This document shows, one piece after another, positions 33,604-41,329 of a stretch of DNA of 64,000 bases. Numbering within the stretch: position 1 is the first letter of the stretch; each line of letters starts with the position of its first letter. This DNA comes from UBA7672 sp047601145 (GTDB lineage: Bacteria > Pseudomonadota > Alphaproteobacteria > Caulobacterales > Hyphomonadaceae): assembly GCA_047601145.1 (NCBI GenBank), contig JASGJW010000001.1, positions 496,001 through 560,000 on the forward strand, written 5' to 3'. A program made the position numbers and the translations under genes. The notes under the pieces are model-generated. The model did no database searches, was not told where the DNA came from, and worked only from the letters and a program-made list of their open reading frames with translations.

Positions 33604-34133
33604 GCATGCCTATCGCCATACGCCCGGCGATTACGGCGGACCTTCCTCTAATCACCCGCATCTACGGTCATGCCGTTGTCCATGGCACGGCGAGTTACGA
33701 ATACGATCCGCCCTCGCTTGCCGAAATGACGATGCGATTTTCAGCGCTGATGAATGGCGCCTTTCCCTATTTCGTCGCACAGCAAGGCGCGGAGGTGCTT
33801 GGCTATGCCTATGCCGGCCCGTTCCGAACGCGGCCGGCCTATCGTTTCGTCGTGGAAGACTCGATCTACATCGCGCCAGAAGCGCAGGGCCGCGGTATCG
33901 GCAAGCTGTTGCTGGGTGAGCTGATCGCACGCTGCGAGCGGCAGGGTTTCCGCCAGATGATCGCCCTCATTGGCGATGGCGACGTGAACCTCGCTTCGAT
34001 CGCTCTGCATGCGGGGATGGGTTTCACGCATTGCGGACGTCTTGCAGGCGCGGGCTTCAAGCACGGGCGCTGGTGCGATGCGGTGCTGATGCAGCTCGCT
34101 CTCAATGGCGGAACGTCGACGCTTCCCGCCTGA
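33600..34133 (+). CDS. GNAT acetyltransferase, ArsN/phosphinothricin acetyltransferase-like
   Basis: 177-residue GNAT enzyme of the phosphinothricin-acetyltransferase branch: AITADLPLITRIYGHAVVHGTASYEYDPPS at the start, YRFVVEDSIYIAPEAQGRGIGKLLLGELIARCERQGFRQMIALIGDG with the acetyl-CoA loop, and HAGMGFTHCGRLAGAGFKHGRWCDAVLMQ at the end. Members located in ars operons (ArsN1) acetylate arsinothricin. Coupling to arsC makes that role attractive, but a general amino-acid analogue acetyltransferase cannot be excluded. Confidence 0.82.
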   Translation: MSMPIAIRPAITADLPLITRIYGHAVVHGTASYEYDPPSLAEMTMRFSALMNGAFPYFVAQQGAEVLGYAYAGPFRTRPAYRFVVEDSIYIAPEAQGRGIGKLLLGELIARCERQGFRQMIALIGDGDVNLASIALHAGMGFTHCGRLAGAGFKHGRWCDAVLMQLALNGGTSTLPA

Positions 34134-34438
34134 CGCACTGCACTCCACCGGCATCCATTCGATCTGAGATGCGTTATCGGCAGAGGAACGCTGTCGCGTT
34201 CGCGCGTCATTTGATTACGCGCAAGCAATCACCATATCGAATTCAAGCAGTCGCCCAGCATCGCCGCAATTCGACACGTCATCGCCGCAATTGATCGGCG
34301 CTCGTTTCGGAACCGGCTGCAAAACAACTGCGTTCTCAACAGTGGAACTACTTGGGGCTCGCCTTTGCGGGTCACCATATTCCTTGAAAGCAGTCCACGG
34401 AGGCATGGGGCCAACCGGGCGTTTCAGAGGAGCGGTCA
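34134..34438. promoter_or_regulatory. 305-bp leader of tonB with a 13-bp direct repeat
   Basis: No gene. Two exact copies of CATCGCCGCAATT start at 34259 and 34280, 21 bp apart, that is two turns of the helix and so on the same face. This fits a dimeric regulator site upstream of tonB. I cannot identify the regulator (Fur, TetR or other). Confidence 0.4.
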
Positions 34439-35089
34439 ATGTACGCACATGCACAGCACTCAGGGCGCAGCACCAAGCTGGTTGGCGCGATCACCGCGAC
34501 AGCCATGACGGCCGGCGTCGCCTATTTTCTCGCGACTGGGATGAACCTCGTGCGCGAGCCGAAGGTCGACAACACCATGGAGATGGTGCTGATCACGCCG
34601 CCCGAACCGCCCCCGCCGGTGAAGGAACTTGAGCCGCCGAAAGTCGAGGTGAAGGACGCGCCCGCCCCGCCGCCGGAACTGGTGGCGCCTGATATTCCGT
34701 TCGTTCCAGAAGAGCCGCCGGTGATCACCGCGCCGGTTGCCGAGGCGACGCCCGTGCCGGATCCGGTTCCTATCGTCACCCCGGCGCCGCCGTCAGGCAA
34801 TAATCGCTCCGCGCCGAAATTGCGCGCTGGCGACAAGCCCGCCTATCCCGTGGCCTCTGTCCGCGCCGGTGAGCAAGGCACCACGCACCTTGAAGTGTGC
34901 GTCAGCAACGCCGGCCGCGTGACGTCGGTGCAGGTCACCGGTTCGAGCGGGTCGTCCCGCCTGGACGATGCGGCGGCGAAGTGGATTCGCAACGAGCGCT
35001 TCGCACCGGGCACGATCGATGGCGTTGCCCAGAACATGTGCGGGCACAACGTCTACTATGAGTGGAACCTCAAGGACGCCCGCACCTAG
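34439..35089 (+). CDS. tonB: Energy transducer TonB
   Basis: Inner-membrane protein that passes proton-motive energy to outer-membrane receptors. 216 residues: a short cytoplasmic start, one helix (about residues 13-32, LVGAITATAMTAGVAYFLATG), a proline/glutamate-rich periplasmic spacer (residues 48-118), and a C-terminal TonB fold ending APKLRAGDKPAYPVASVRAGEQGTTHLEVCVSNAGRVTSVQVTGSSG plus AAAKWIRNERFAPG. No exbB/exbD are adjacent. AGAGGAG precedes the ATG and a strong terminator follows. Confidence 0.9.
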   Translation: MYAHAQHSGRSTKLVGAITATAMTAGVAYFLATGMNLVREPKVDNTMEMVLITPPEPPPPVKELEPPKVEVKDAPAPPPELVAPDIPFVPEEPPVITAPVAEATPVPDPVPIVTPAPPSGNNRSAPKLRAGDKPAYPVASVRAGEQGTTHLEVCVSNAGRVTSVQVTGSSGSSRLDDAAAKWIRNERFAPGTIDGVAQNMCGHNVYYEWNLKDART

Positions 35090-35109
35090 TTGTCTGGAGT
35101 AGAGTGCGT

Positions 35110-35146
35110 AACGCCCCGCTGGCCTCGCCGGCGGGGCGTTCGTTTT
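35110..35146 (+). terminator. Rho-independent terminator after tonB
   Basis: Ten-bp stem AACGCCCCGC / GCGGGGCGTT with an 11-nt loop followed by CGTTTT, just after the tonB stop and before the convergent TetR gene. Confidence 0.83.
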
Positions 35147-35805
35147 CAGGTTTGTGGCCGCACGCCCAGGAACAGCGCGCGTACGAATTCGCGGTAGAGA
35201 TTGATCTGCCGCGGAAGAGCTTCCGGTTCGCTGAGCGCCTTCGACAGGACGATGCCGCCGTCTGCCAGCGCCGAGAGCATGTCGGCCACGTCGGTCAGGT
35301 CGACGGGCATCAGCGGCGGATAGCGTTCGGCGATCTTCATGAGCTTGCCGCGGAAGCGCTCGCGCCAGGCAAGGATGCCCGAGGCATTGAGCTCGCGCAC
35401 ACGCCTGTCGAACTGGCGATCCTGATAGCAGTAGGCGGCGGTGAGGCAGCCCGGATGCGCATCCGGCAGGTTCTCGAACATCTCGCCGAACAGCTTCATC
35501 GCGATGAGGAAAGCGTGCAGCGGATCTTCCGACAGCTGCTCGGCGCGTTCGAAGAGTTCGTCGAACAGGATTTCTTCCTGCGCGAGGTAGCGCTCGAGCA
35601 GCGCGTGCGCGAGTTCGCCCTTGTCCGCGAAATGGTAGAAGAAGCCTGACTTGGTGATGCCGACCGCCGCGATGATTTCCTCGATCGAGGTGGCGGCGAA
35701 GCCTTTCTGCAGCACTGCGGATTGCGCGACGTCGAGGATGCGCTGGCGGGTGTCGCTGATGACGGGCGTTGCGGGCGCAGTGCTCCGGGGGAGTGCGTAG
35801 GCCAT
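35146..35805 (-). CDS. TetR family transcriptional regulator
   Basis: 219-residue repressor. The N-terminal helix-turn-helix is classical: DTRQRILDVAQSAVLQKGFAATSIEEIIAAVGITKSGFFYHFADKGELAHALLERYL. The C-terminal ligand domain includes PDAHPGCLTAAYCYQDRQFDRRVRELN, as in the AcrR-like subgroup with a GC(L/I) motif. Nearest neighbours are the convergent tonB and the ribosomal genes, so its target is not evident; it could be its own gene or something outside the window. Confidence 0.9.
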   Translation of the reverse strand: MAYALPRSTAPATPVISDTRQRILDVAQSAVLQKGFAATSIEEIIAAVGITKSGFFYHFADKGELAHALLERYLAQEEILFDELFERAEQLSEDPLHAFLIAMKLFGEMFENLPDAHPGCLTAAYCYQDRQFDRRVRELNASGILAWRERFRGKLMKIAERYPPLMPVDLTDVADMLSALADGGIVLSKALSEPEALPRQINLYREFVRALFLGVRPQT

Positions 35806-35954
35806 GGTGTTTATCCCTGCACCCGTCTTGCGGGGTGCTTCCCTGCCGCGGACGACCCGCGACGGCCGCGCTTATGACGAGAAATCGGCGCAATAAAAAG
35901 GCGGGCGCCCGGGAGTTTTTCTCCTCCCCCTCCTCACCTGGCAGATGGACAAAA

Positions 35955-35985
35955 TGAAAAGGCCGCCCCCTGACGGAGCGGCCTT
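35955..35985 (-). terminator. Rho-independent terminator after rplS
   Basis: Stem AAGGCCGC / GCGGCCTT around an 11-nt loop; on the minus strand it is followed by TTTCATTTTG. It lies 28 bp past the rplS stop codon. Confidence 0.82.
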
Positions 35986-36012
35986 CCTGGAATTTCCTGT
36001 TTGAAGCCCGGC

Positions 36013-36402
36013 CTATTCTTCGCCGGCTTCCTCTTTGCCGCCGGTCTTTTCGGCGATGCGGGCGCGCTTACCGGTGCGGCCGCGGAGGTAGTAGAGCTTG
36101 CCGCGGCGAACCTTGCCCTTGCGGCGCACTTCGATGCTTTCCAGCACGGGCGAGTTCAGCGGGAACACGCGCTCGACGCCTTCGCCGAACGAGAGTTTGC
36201 GCACCGTGAAGTTGGCGTTCACGCCGACGCCAGCGCGCGCGATGCAGAGGCCTTCGAAGGCCTGGACGCGTTCACGGTCGCCTTCGGAGATCTTCACGTT
36301 GACGCGGAGCGTGTCGCCCGGCGCGAAATCGGGGATTTTCTTGCCTTCGGTGACGCGGGCGATTTCCTCGCGCTCGAGGGTCTGGATGAGAGAGGCGGCC
36401 AT
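36013..36402 (-). CDS. rplS: 50S ribosomal protein L19
   Basis: Large-subunit protein at the interface with the 30S subunit. 129 residues; FAPGDTLRVNVKISEGDRERVQAFEGLCIARAG and GVGVNANFTVRKLSFGEGVERVFPLNSPVLESIEVRRKGKVRRGKLYYLRGRTGK are textbook L19. The C-terminal tail (TGGKEEAGEE) is acidic and longer than in E. coli. It follows trmD by 12 bp on the same strand and ends in a terminator. Confidence 0.97.
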   Translation of the reverse strand: MAASLIQTLEREEIARVTEGKKIPDFAPGDTLRVNVKISEGDRERVQAFEGLCIARAGVGVNANFTVRKLSFGEGVERVFPLNSPVLESIEVRRKGKVRRGKLYYLRGRTGKRARIAEKTGGKEEAGEE

Positions 36403-36414
36403 GGATCAGGTCTT

Positions 36415-37140
36415 TCAGTCGCGCGGCTTTGCCCGCATCCCCTGCGGTGGGGGGGCAGTCCGGGAAGCGGCGTATAAATCGGGTCTTCTGGCTTTAGTCA
36501 ACTCCTCGGCCTGATTTCTCCGCCAGGCCGCGACCTTGGCATGGTCGCCAGAGGTTAATACCGCCGGAATCTCCCTGTTTTCCCAGACTTGTGGGCGTGT
36601 GTAGTGGGGGTGTTCCAGGAGCCCGGTCTCGAAGCTTTCCTCGGTCAGGCTGTCGGCGTTTCCGGCCACACCCGGCAGCAGGCGGACGCATGCCTCCAGC
36701 AGGGCCTGGGCGGCGACCTCCCCTCCGGCCAGCACAAAATCCCCCAACGAGACTTCTTCAAGGCCCCTGCCTTCGATCACCCGTTCATCCAGCCCTTCGA
36801 ACCGGCCGCACAGCAGTATGACGCCGGGACCTGCAGCCAGCTCGCGCACGCGCGCCTGCGTCAATGGCTTCCCGCGAGGGGAGAGATAAAGACGCGGACG
36901 GCCCGCCTGATCGGTGCTGTCGATGGCGGCTGCCGCAACGTCCGCTCGCATCACCATGCCGGCGCCGCCGCCCGAGGGCGTGTCATCGACGGTGCGATGC
37001 TTGCCGAGACCGAAGTCGCGGATGTCGATCGTTTCGAGCTCCCACAGCCCCTGCTTAAGTGCATTGCCGACGATCGAGACGCCGAGCAGGCCGGGAAAGG
37101 CTTCGGGAAAAAGCGTGAGGCAGGTCGCGCGGAAGTTCAT
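36415..37140 (-). CDS. trmD: tRNA (guanine-N1)-methyltransferase
   Basis: SAM-dependent SPOUT methylase that makes m1G37 in tRNAs and prevents frameshifting. 241 residues: FRATCLTLFPEAFPGLLGVSIVGNALKQG, the knot TPSGGGAGMVMRADV, YLSPRGKPLTQARVRELA, LLCGRFEGLDERVIE and EEVSLGDFVLAGGEVAA are all intact. The start was set at MNFRATCLTLFP; an in-frame ATG 12 codons upstream is less likely. rimM and rpsP, its usual upstream partners, are absent here. Confidence 0.96.
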   Translation of the reverse strand: MNFRATCLTLFPEAFPGLLGVSIVGNALKQGLWELETIDIRDFGLGKHRTVDDTPSGGGAGMVMRADVAAAAIDSTDQAGRPRLYLSPRGKPLTQARVRELAAGPGVILLCGRFEGLDERVIEGRGLEEVSLGDFVLAGGEVAAQALLEACVRLLPGVAGNADSLTEESFETGLLEHPHYTRPQVWENREIPAVLTSGDHAKVAAWRRNQAEELTKARRPDLYAASRTAPPPQGMRAKPRD

Positions 37141-37258
37141 GGCGTTTCCGTTAGCTTGGCTGGAAGCGGAATGCACCTCCTGCTGCAGTCACCCCCTGTA
37201 TTGGAACGCCGTTCGATGGTATCGGAAACTACCACGTTTCCTCTGGGAGGTTGACTCA

Positions 37259-37603
37259 ATGAGACTGACGATCTTCGCCGCCGCCGCGATCGCGCTGGCC
37301 GCTCCGGCCCTTGCGCAGGACGCTGCGCCGCCGTCCGACACGGTGAAGGCCGTGGTCGAAAAAGGCGTGATGATGGAAGTCAGCGGCAATGCCGGCTCGA
37401 TCGAGTACAAGCCGGACGGCACGTTCTCGGGCTTCGACGGCATGTTCGCCGGCACCTACAAGACCAACGGCAACAAGCTCTGCATCACCGTCGAGGCCTT
37501 TGGCCTCAACAACCAGTGCACGGAATATCCGGATGGCAAGAAATCCGGCGACTCGTTCGAGATTGCCTCGGACATGGGACCGCTGAAAGTGACCATCCGC
37601 TAG
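37259..37603 (+). CDS. Small secreted protein, copy 1 of a tandem pair
   Basis: 114-residue exported protein of unknown family. Signal peptide MRLTIFAAAAIALAAPALAQ ends in an ALA-Q cleavage site. The mature part has YKPDGTFSGFDGMFAGTYKTNG, then KLCITVEAFGLNNQC, with two cysteines likely to form a disulfide in the periplasm, and EYPDGKKSGDSF. The next gene encodes a clear paralogue. TGGGAGG precedes the ATG, while the frame is open far upstream inside the trmD region, which is shadow. Confidence 0.75.
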   Translation: MRLTIFAAAAIALAAPALAQDAAPPSDTVKAVVEKGVMMEVSGNAGSIEYKPDGTFSGFDGMFAGTYKTNGNKLCITVEAFGLNNQCTEYPDGKKSGDSFEIASDMGPLKVTIR

Positions 37604-37618
37604 GACTTACGGCACGAG

Positions 37619-37651
37619 GGCGCCGCCGATGGGCAACACCCCGGCGGCGCC
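37619..37651 (+). terminator. Hairpin after the first secreted-protein gene
   Basis: Ten-bp stem GGCGCCGCCG / CGGCGGCGCC with a 13-nt loop, 15 bp past the stop codon. No T-tract follows, so termination may be partial or the hairpin may protect the 3' end. Confidence 0.45.
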
Positions 37652-37752
37652 TGCACACTCAATCGCGTGTTTCTACACTTGCCGGGAACAAGACAGGGCG
37701 CTTCACTACGCCCGAAATCGGATAACTGATCTGGGACATTTGGGAGACTGAC

Positions 37753-38106
37753 ATGAAACTGAAACTGCTCGCGGCCGCGGCCGTGATCCTCGCCGCCCCG
37801 GCCTTCGCGCAGGGCGGAGCGCCGGCCTCGGACACGATCAAGCTCGTGCTCGAGAAAGGCACCACGATGTCCGTGGCCCAGATGGGCATCACGGGCGACG
37901 TCGCCTACAAGCCGGACGGCACCTTCTCGGGCTTCGATGGCCAGTATGAAGGCACCTACAAGGTCGACGGCTCGAAGCTGTGCCTCACCGCTCCGGCGGT
38001 CGGCCAGGACAATGCCTGCTTCGCTTATCCCGACGGCCTCAAGTCGGGTGACAAGTTCAAGGTCACCGACCCGAACATCGGCGAGATCGAAATCGCCATC
38101 AAGTAA
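37753..38106 (+). CDS. Small secreted protein, copy 2 of a tandem pair
   Basis: 117-residue paralogue of the preceding gene product. Signal peptide MKLKLLAAAAVILAAPAFAQ, then YKPDGTFSGFDGQYEGTYKVDG, KLCLTAPAVGQDNAC and AYPDGLKSGDKF line up with copy 1, including both cysteines and all the glycines in the repeated block. The two differ enough (roughly half the residues) to be an old duplication. Function unknown; a strong terminator follows. Confidence 0.75.
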   Translation: MKLKLLAAAAVILAAPAFAQGGAPASDTIKLVLEKGTTMSVAQMGITGDVAYKPDGTFSGFDGQYEGTYKVDGSKLCLTAPAVGQDNACFAYPDGLKSGDKFKVTDPNIGEIEIAIK

Positions 38107-38130
38107 GCGCGTTCTCCAGACGCCCTGAAG

Positions 38131-38160
38131 CGCCGCCGCGGATACCCGCGGCGGCGTTTT
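38131..38160 (+). terminator. Rho-independent terminator after the secreted-protein pair
   Basis: Perfect 11-bp stem CGCCGCCGCGG / CCGCGGCGGCG with a 4-nt loop and TTTTCTGTTTT after it. Confidence 0.9.
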
Positions 38161-38243
38161 CTGTTTTGGGCGACACTCTCATCAGCCACGCCTTACCTTA
38201 TTGTGATGTGGCGCGAGGGCTTCCGGGCGCCTAGAAAAGCAGG

Positions 38244-39302
38244 ATGCGGAATGGCCACGCCCCTGCCGGACACGGTCGCGCGAAGATGATCGCGCTGGCG
38301 CTCGCCTGCCTGCCTGCCCTCTCTGGCTGTGAGACCCTCCTTGAAGCCGAAGCGGTGCGCGATCATCCCGTCGAGGGCCAGCTCGTCGATGTCGGCGGCG
38401 GACGGCGCATCCAGATCGACTGCCGGGGCGATGGCGGCCCGACGGTCGTGTTCCAGGCTGGCGGCGACATGCTGGGATCGCTCGGCTGGAAACCGGTGCT
38501 CGAGCGGGTTTCCACCAAGGCGCGCGCGTGTGCCTACAGCCGCGCCGGCATTCTCTGGAGCGATCCGGCGCGGGGGCCTTTCGAACCGGGAGAAGTCGCA
38601 CGCGATCTCCATGCGGCGCTCGAGGCCGCAGGCGAAAAGCCCCCCTATGTGCTCGTCGGCCATTCGCGCGGCGGACTTTATAGCCTGATCTATGCCGGGC
38701 TCTATCGAGACGAAGTTGTGGGGATGGTGCTGGCGGATTCCTCGCATCCCGACCAGGAAGAACGCTTCAAGCAAGCAGGCCTGCAGGTTGGCGATTATGT
38801 CTCGCCCGCTCAGGAGTTCGGCCTGGCGTTCAAATGGACCGGCCTCCTGCGCCTGTCGCCCTATCCCAGCGATCCGCTGATCGCGAACGATGTGAACGCC
38901 TTCTATCCGCGCTCGGCCGAAGCCAATGCGCGCGAGGCGCGCCAGCGTTCGCAGACGATGGAGATGGCGGGAAAGTATCGCGATCTGCAGAACTGGCCGC
39001 TGGTCGTGCTGGCGCGCGAACTGCCGGCGCAGACGCAGGCGCGTCACCGCGCCGACGATCACGACGCCTACCTGCTCTCCGCCGACGGCCTCGTTGCGGG
39101 CTCCGACACGCCGGAAAGCGAAGTCGTTTGGCGCCAGCTGCAGGCGGACCTCTCAACATGGTCCAGCCGTGGACGGCTGGAGATCGTGCCGGACTCCAAC
39201 CACGCCTTCTTCTTCTACAAGCCCGATACCGTCGCCTCGGCGATCGATGAAGTGCTCGCGGCCGCGCGCGTCGTCAGGCGGCCTCCGCCTCCGGCGGGTT
39301 AG
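38244..39302 (+). CDS. Alpha/beta hydrolase, probable lipoprotein
   Basis: 352-residue hydrolase. The N-terminus has a basic stretch then MIALALACLPALSGCE, a lipobox (LSGC) suggesting lipidation; translation may instead start at that internal methionine 14 codons later. The fold is shown by IQIDCRGDGGPTVVFQAGGDMLGS, the nucleophile elbow VLVGHSRGGLYSLIYAGLY, and the late histidine in IVPDSNHAFFFYKP. Substrate unknown. Its 3' end overlaps the convergent symporter gene by 29 bp. Confidence 0.82.
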   Translation: MRNGHAPAGHGRAKMIALALACLPALSGCETLLEAEAVRDHPVEGQLVDVGGGRRIQIDCRGDGGPTVVFQAGGDMLGSLGWKPVLERVSTKARACAYSRAGILWSDPARGPFEPGEVARDLHAALEAAGEKPPYVLVGHSRGGLYSLIYAGLYRDEVVGMVLADSSHPDQEERFKQAGLQVGDYVSPAQEFGLAFKWTGLLRLSPYPSDPLIANDVNAFYPRSAEANAREARQRSQTMEMAGKYRDLQNWPLVVLARELPAQTQARHRADDHDAYLLSADGLVAGSDTPESEVVWRQLQADLSTWSSRGRLEIVPDSNHAFFFYKPDTVASAIDEVLAAARVVRRPPPPAG

Positions 39303-40530
39303 CGGGTTCGCCCTTCGCCGCGATGGCCGTCGCCGCCATGTCGCCCGAGACGTTGCCGATCGTGCGGAAGATGTCCGGGATCGCCTCGATGCCGACGAGC
39401 AGGCCCAGCAGCTCCACCGGCACGCCCATCGCCAGCGAGATCGGCGCAACCGATGCCACGAATGAGATTTCGCCCGGCAGGCCCACCGAACCGATGCTGA
39501 TAGCGATGGCGACGATCCCGCCGGCGATGATCTGGGCCGGTCCGAGCTGCACGCCGTAGACATTGGCGCAGAAGAACACCACCGCGAGATTGGTGACCGG
39601 GCTGGTCATGCGGAAGATCGCAACCGCCAGCGGCAGTGTCACGTTGGCGACGCGCACCGGAACATCCAGCGCATCACGCGCGCGCTCCACCATCAGCGGC
39701 AGGGAAGCGAGGGAAGACCGGCTCGAGAAGGCGACCGCCAGCACAGGCGCAAGCGCGTTGAGGAAGCGCGCAGGTTTTGCCCTCCCCCACAACACCGCGA
39801 ACAGGAAGGCCATCACCACGATGCCCGCCGTGACCACGCAGGCGATTGTCACATACTGGACGAGGAGACCCGCCACGTTCGTCCCGGCACGCAGGCCCAC
39901 GCCAAGCGACAGCGCAAACACGCCGATCGGCGCTGCATAGAGCACCCAGCGCACGATGATGATCATGGTGTCCGCAACCGCACGGAAGAAGCCGATCATC
40001 GGATCGCGCTGCGCAGCTGGAAGGCGCGTCGAGGCGAAGCCGAAGAACAGCGCGAACACCACCAGCGGCAGGACAGCCGTCTCGGCGGCGGCGGCAATCG
40101 GGTTGGAGGGCGCAAGGGCTGCGATCCATTCCCCGATGGTCGGCGGCGTCACCTCGGGCGTTGGCCCTGCGGTCGCAATCAGGTTCTGCGACAGCGCCGG
40201 ATCCACCGGCCAGAGCGTGTAGGCGAGCGGCAGGACGAGGCAGGCATAGGCCGTCGCCACCACCAGCAGGACCGCAAACACGAAGATCGACCGCGCCGCG
40301 AGCTTTCCTGCGGCCGCCGCATCGGCGAGCGAGGCAATGCCCGTCACCAGCAACGCCACGACCAGCGGGATGATCGTCATCCGCAGGAGGTTCAGCCAGA
40401 GCTGTCCGACATATTCGACCTGCTGCGTCGCATAGACGACATCCGCATTGCCGAAATTGGCGACCTCGGCGCCGACCACGACGCCAGCCGCAAGCGCGAG
40501 CACCGTGATGATGCTCAGCCATTTCAACAT
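39274..40530 (-). CDS. Dicarboxylate/amino acid:cation symporter (DAACS family)
   Basis: 418-residue inner-membrane symporter of the GltP/DctA fold. Signs are LWLNLLRMTIIPLVVALLVTGIASL (the helix-2 motif), AFSSRSSLASLPLMVERARDAL (the first hairpin, serine-rich) and LPLAVAIFRMTSPVTNLAVVFF (the TM7 substrate region), followed by VGLPGEISFVASVAPISLAMGVPVELLGLLVGIEAIPDIFRTIGNVSGDMAAT. It is somewhat diverged from glutamate transporters: the NMDGT-like motif is replaced by MTSPV. Substrate could be dicarboxylates or amino acids. Confidence 0.85.
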   Translation of the reverse strand: MLKWLSIITVLALAAGVVVGAEVANFGNADVVYATQQVEYVGQLWLNLLRMTIIPLVVALLVTGIASLADAAAAGKLAARSIFVFAVLLVVATAYACLVLPLAYTLWPVDPALSQNLIATAGPTPEVTPPTIGEWIAALAPSNPIAAAAETAVLPLVVFALFFGFASTRLPAAQRDPMIGFFRAVADTMIIIVRWVLYAAPIGVFALSLGVGLRAGTNVAGLLVQYVTIACVVTAGIVVMAFLFAVLWGRAKPARFLNALAPVLAVAFSSRSSLASLPLMVERARDALDVPVRVANVTLPLAVAIFRMTSPVTNLAVVFFCANVYGVQLGPAQIIAGGIVAIAISIGSVGLPGEISFVASVAPISLAMGVPVELLGLLVGIEAIPDIFRTIGNVSGDMAATAIAAKGEPANPPEAEAA

Positions 40531-40596
40531 GTAACCAGCTCCAGCCCGTTTGAACGCTGCAACGCTAGCAGGGAAAGGCGTGTGGCCGCTACGGCC

Positions 40597-40899
40597 TCAA
40601 CGCCGCCATGGCCTCAACGCACGGTATAGCGCCGTTTCAGTTGGACCCGGCCGATGGACCTCGATCAGCTTGCGCCTCGCCAGATGCGCGATGGCGTCCT
40701 GCACCGATCGCTTCGAGAGGCCTGTCATCTCGGCCAGGTCGGCATGGGAGAGGCCCCGTGCGCCATCCGCCCCGGCCCCGGCAATAGCGAGGTAGACAAG
40801 AAAGGCCGAGGGCCGCCTGTCGTGCCCGACGAGGTCGCGCATCAGCGTTTCGGTGACGTAGGTATCGAGTTCGAATGAAGCCTTGGCAGCCATTGCCAT
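40597..40899 (-). CDS. Small winged-helix regulator (MarR/HTH-like)
   Basis: 100-residue DNA-binding protein. LSHADLAEMTGLSKRSVQDAIAHLARRKLIEVHRPG is a clear winged helix-turn-helix, preceded by a short helical part (SFELDTYVTETLMRDLVG) that may dimerise. The start is uncertain: the frame also begins with TTG ten codons upstream, or an ATG two codons later. Neighbours are the symporter gene on the same strand and a divergent VOC gene; either could be a target. Confidence 0.72.
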   Translation of the reverse strand: MAMAAKASFELDTYVTETLMRDLVGHDRRPSAFLVYLAIAGAGADGARGLSHADLAEMTGLSKRSVQDAIAHLARRKLIEVHRPGPTETALYRALRPWRR

Positions 40900-40966
40900 A
40901 GCAGTAATTGCACCGCTTCCTTCCGGCAACCGCCTGCCCTTCTATCATCGACAAAGGGAGGCGCAG

Positions 40967-41329
40967 ATGATCAGACAGGTGAAGTTCGTGGGCATTCCCA
41001 CGAAGGACCAGGAACGGGCGTTGAAGTTTTGGACCGAGACCATGGGTCTCAAGGTCCTTACCGACCAACCGCTCGGCAACCAGCGCTGGATCGAGCTCCA
41101 GATCCCCGGCGCGCAGACGCGTATCGTCCTCTTCACGCCTGAAGGCCATGAGGATCGCATCGGCACCTTCTTCAACGGGTCGATGGGATGCGACGATGTC
41201 GAATACGCCTATGAGAAGCTGAAGGCGAAGGGCGTGCAATTTGCCGCGCCGCCGACCAAACAGCCCTGGGGCACGTTCGCCACCTTCCGCGATCCGGACG
41301 GCAACACTTTCGTGCTGAGCAGCCTCTAG
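40967..41329 (+). CDS. VOC family protein
   Basis: 120-residue VOC module: MIRQVKFVGIPTKDQERALKFWTETMGLKV, the central ELQIPGAQTRIVLFTPEG, and TFATFRDPDGNTFVLSSL, with an F-V-L ending that lacks the Glu ligand of glyoxalase I. AAGGGAGG precedes the ATG. It is divergent from the small winged-helix regulator with a 67-bp gap and shares 4 bp (CTAG) with the stop of the convergent membrane protein. Confidence 0.83.
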   Translation: MIRQVKFVGIPTKDQERALKFWTETMGLKVLTDQPLGNQRWIELQIPGAQTRIVLFTPEGHEDRIGTFFNGSMGCDDVEYAYEKLKAKGVQFAAPPTKQPWGTFATFRDPDGNTFVLSSL

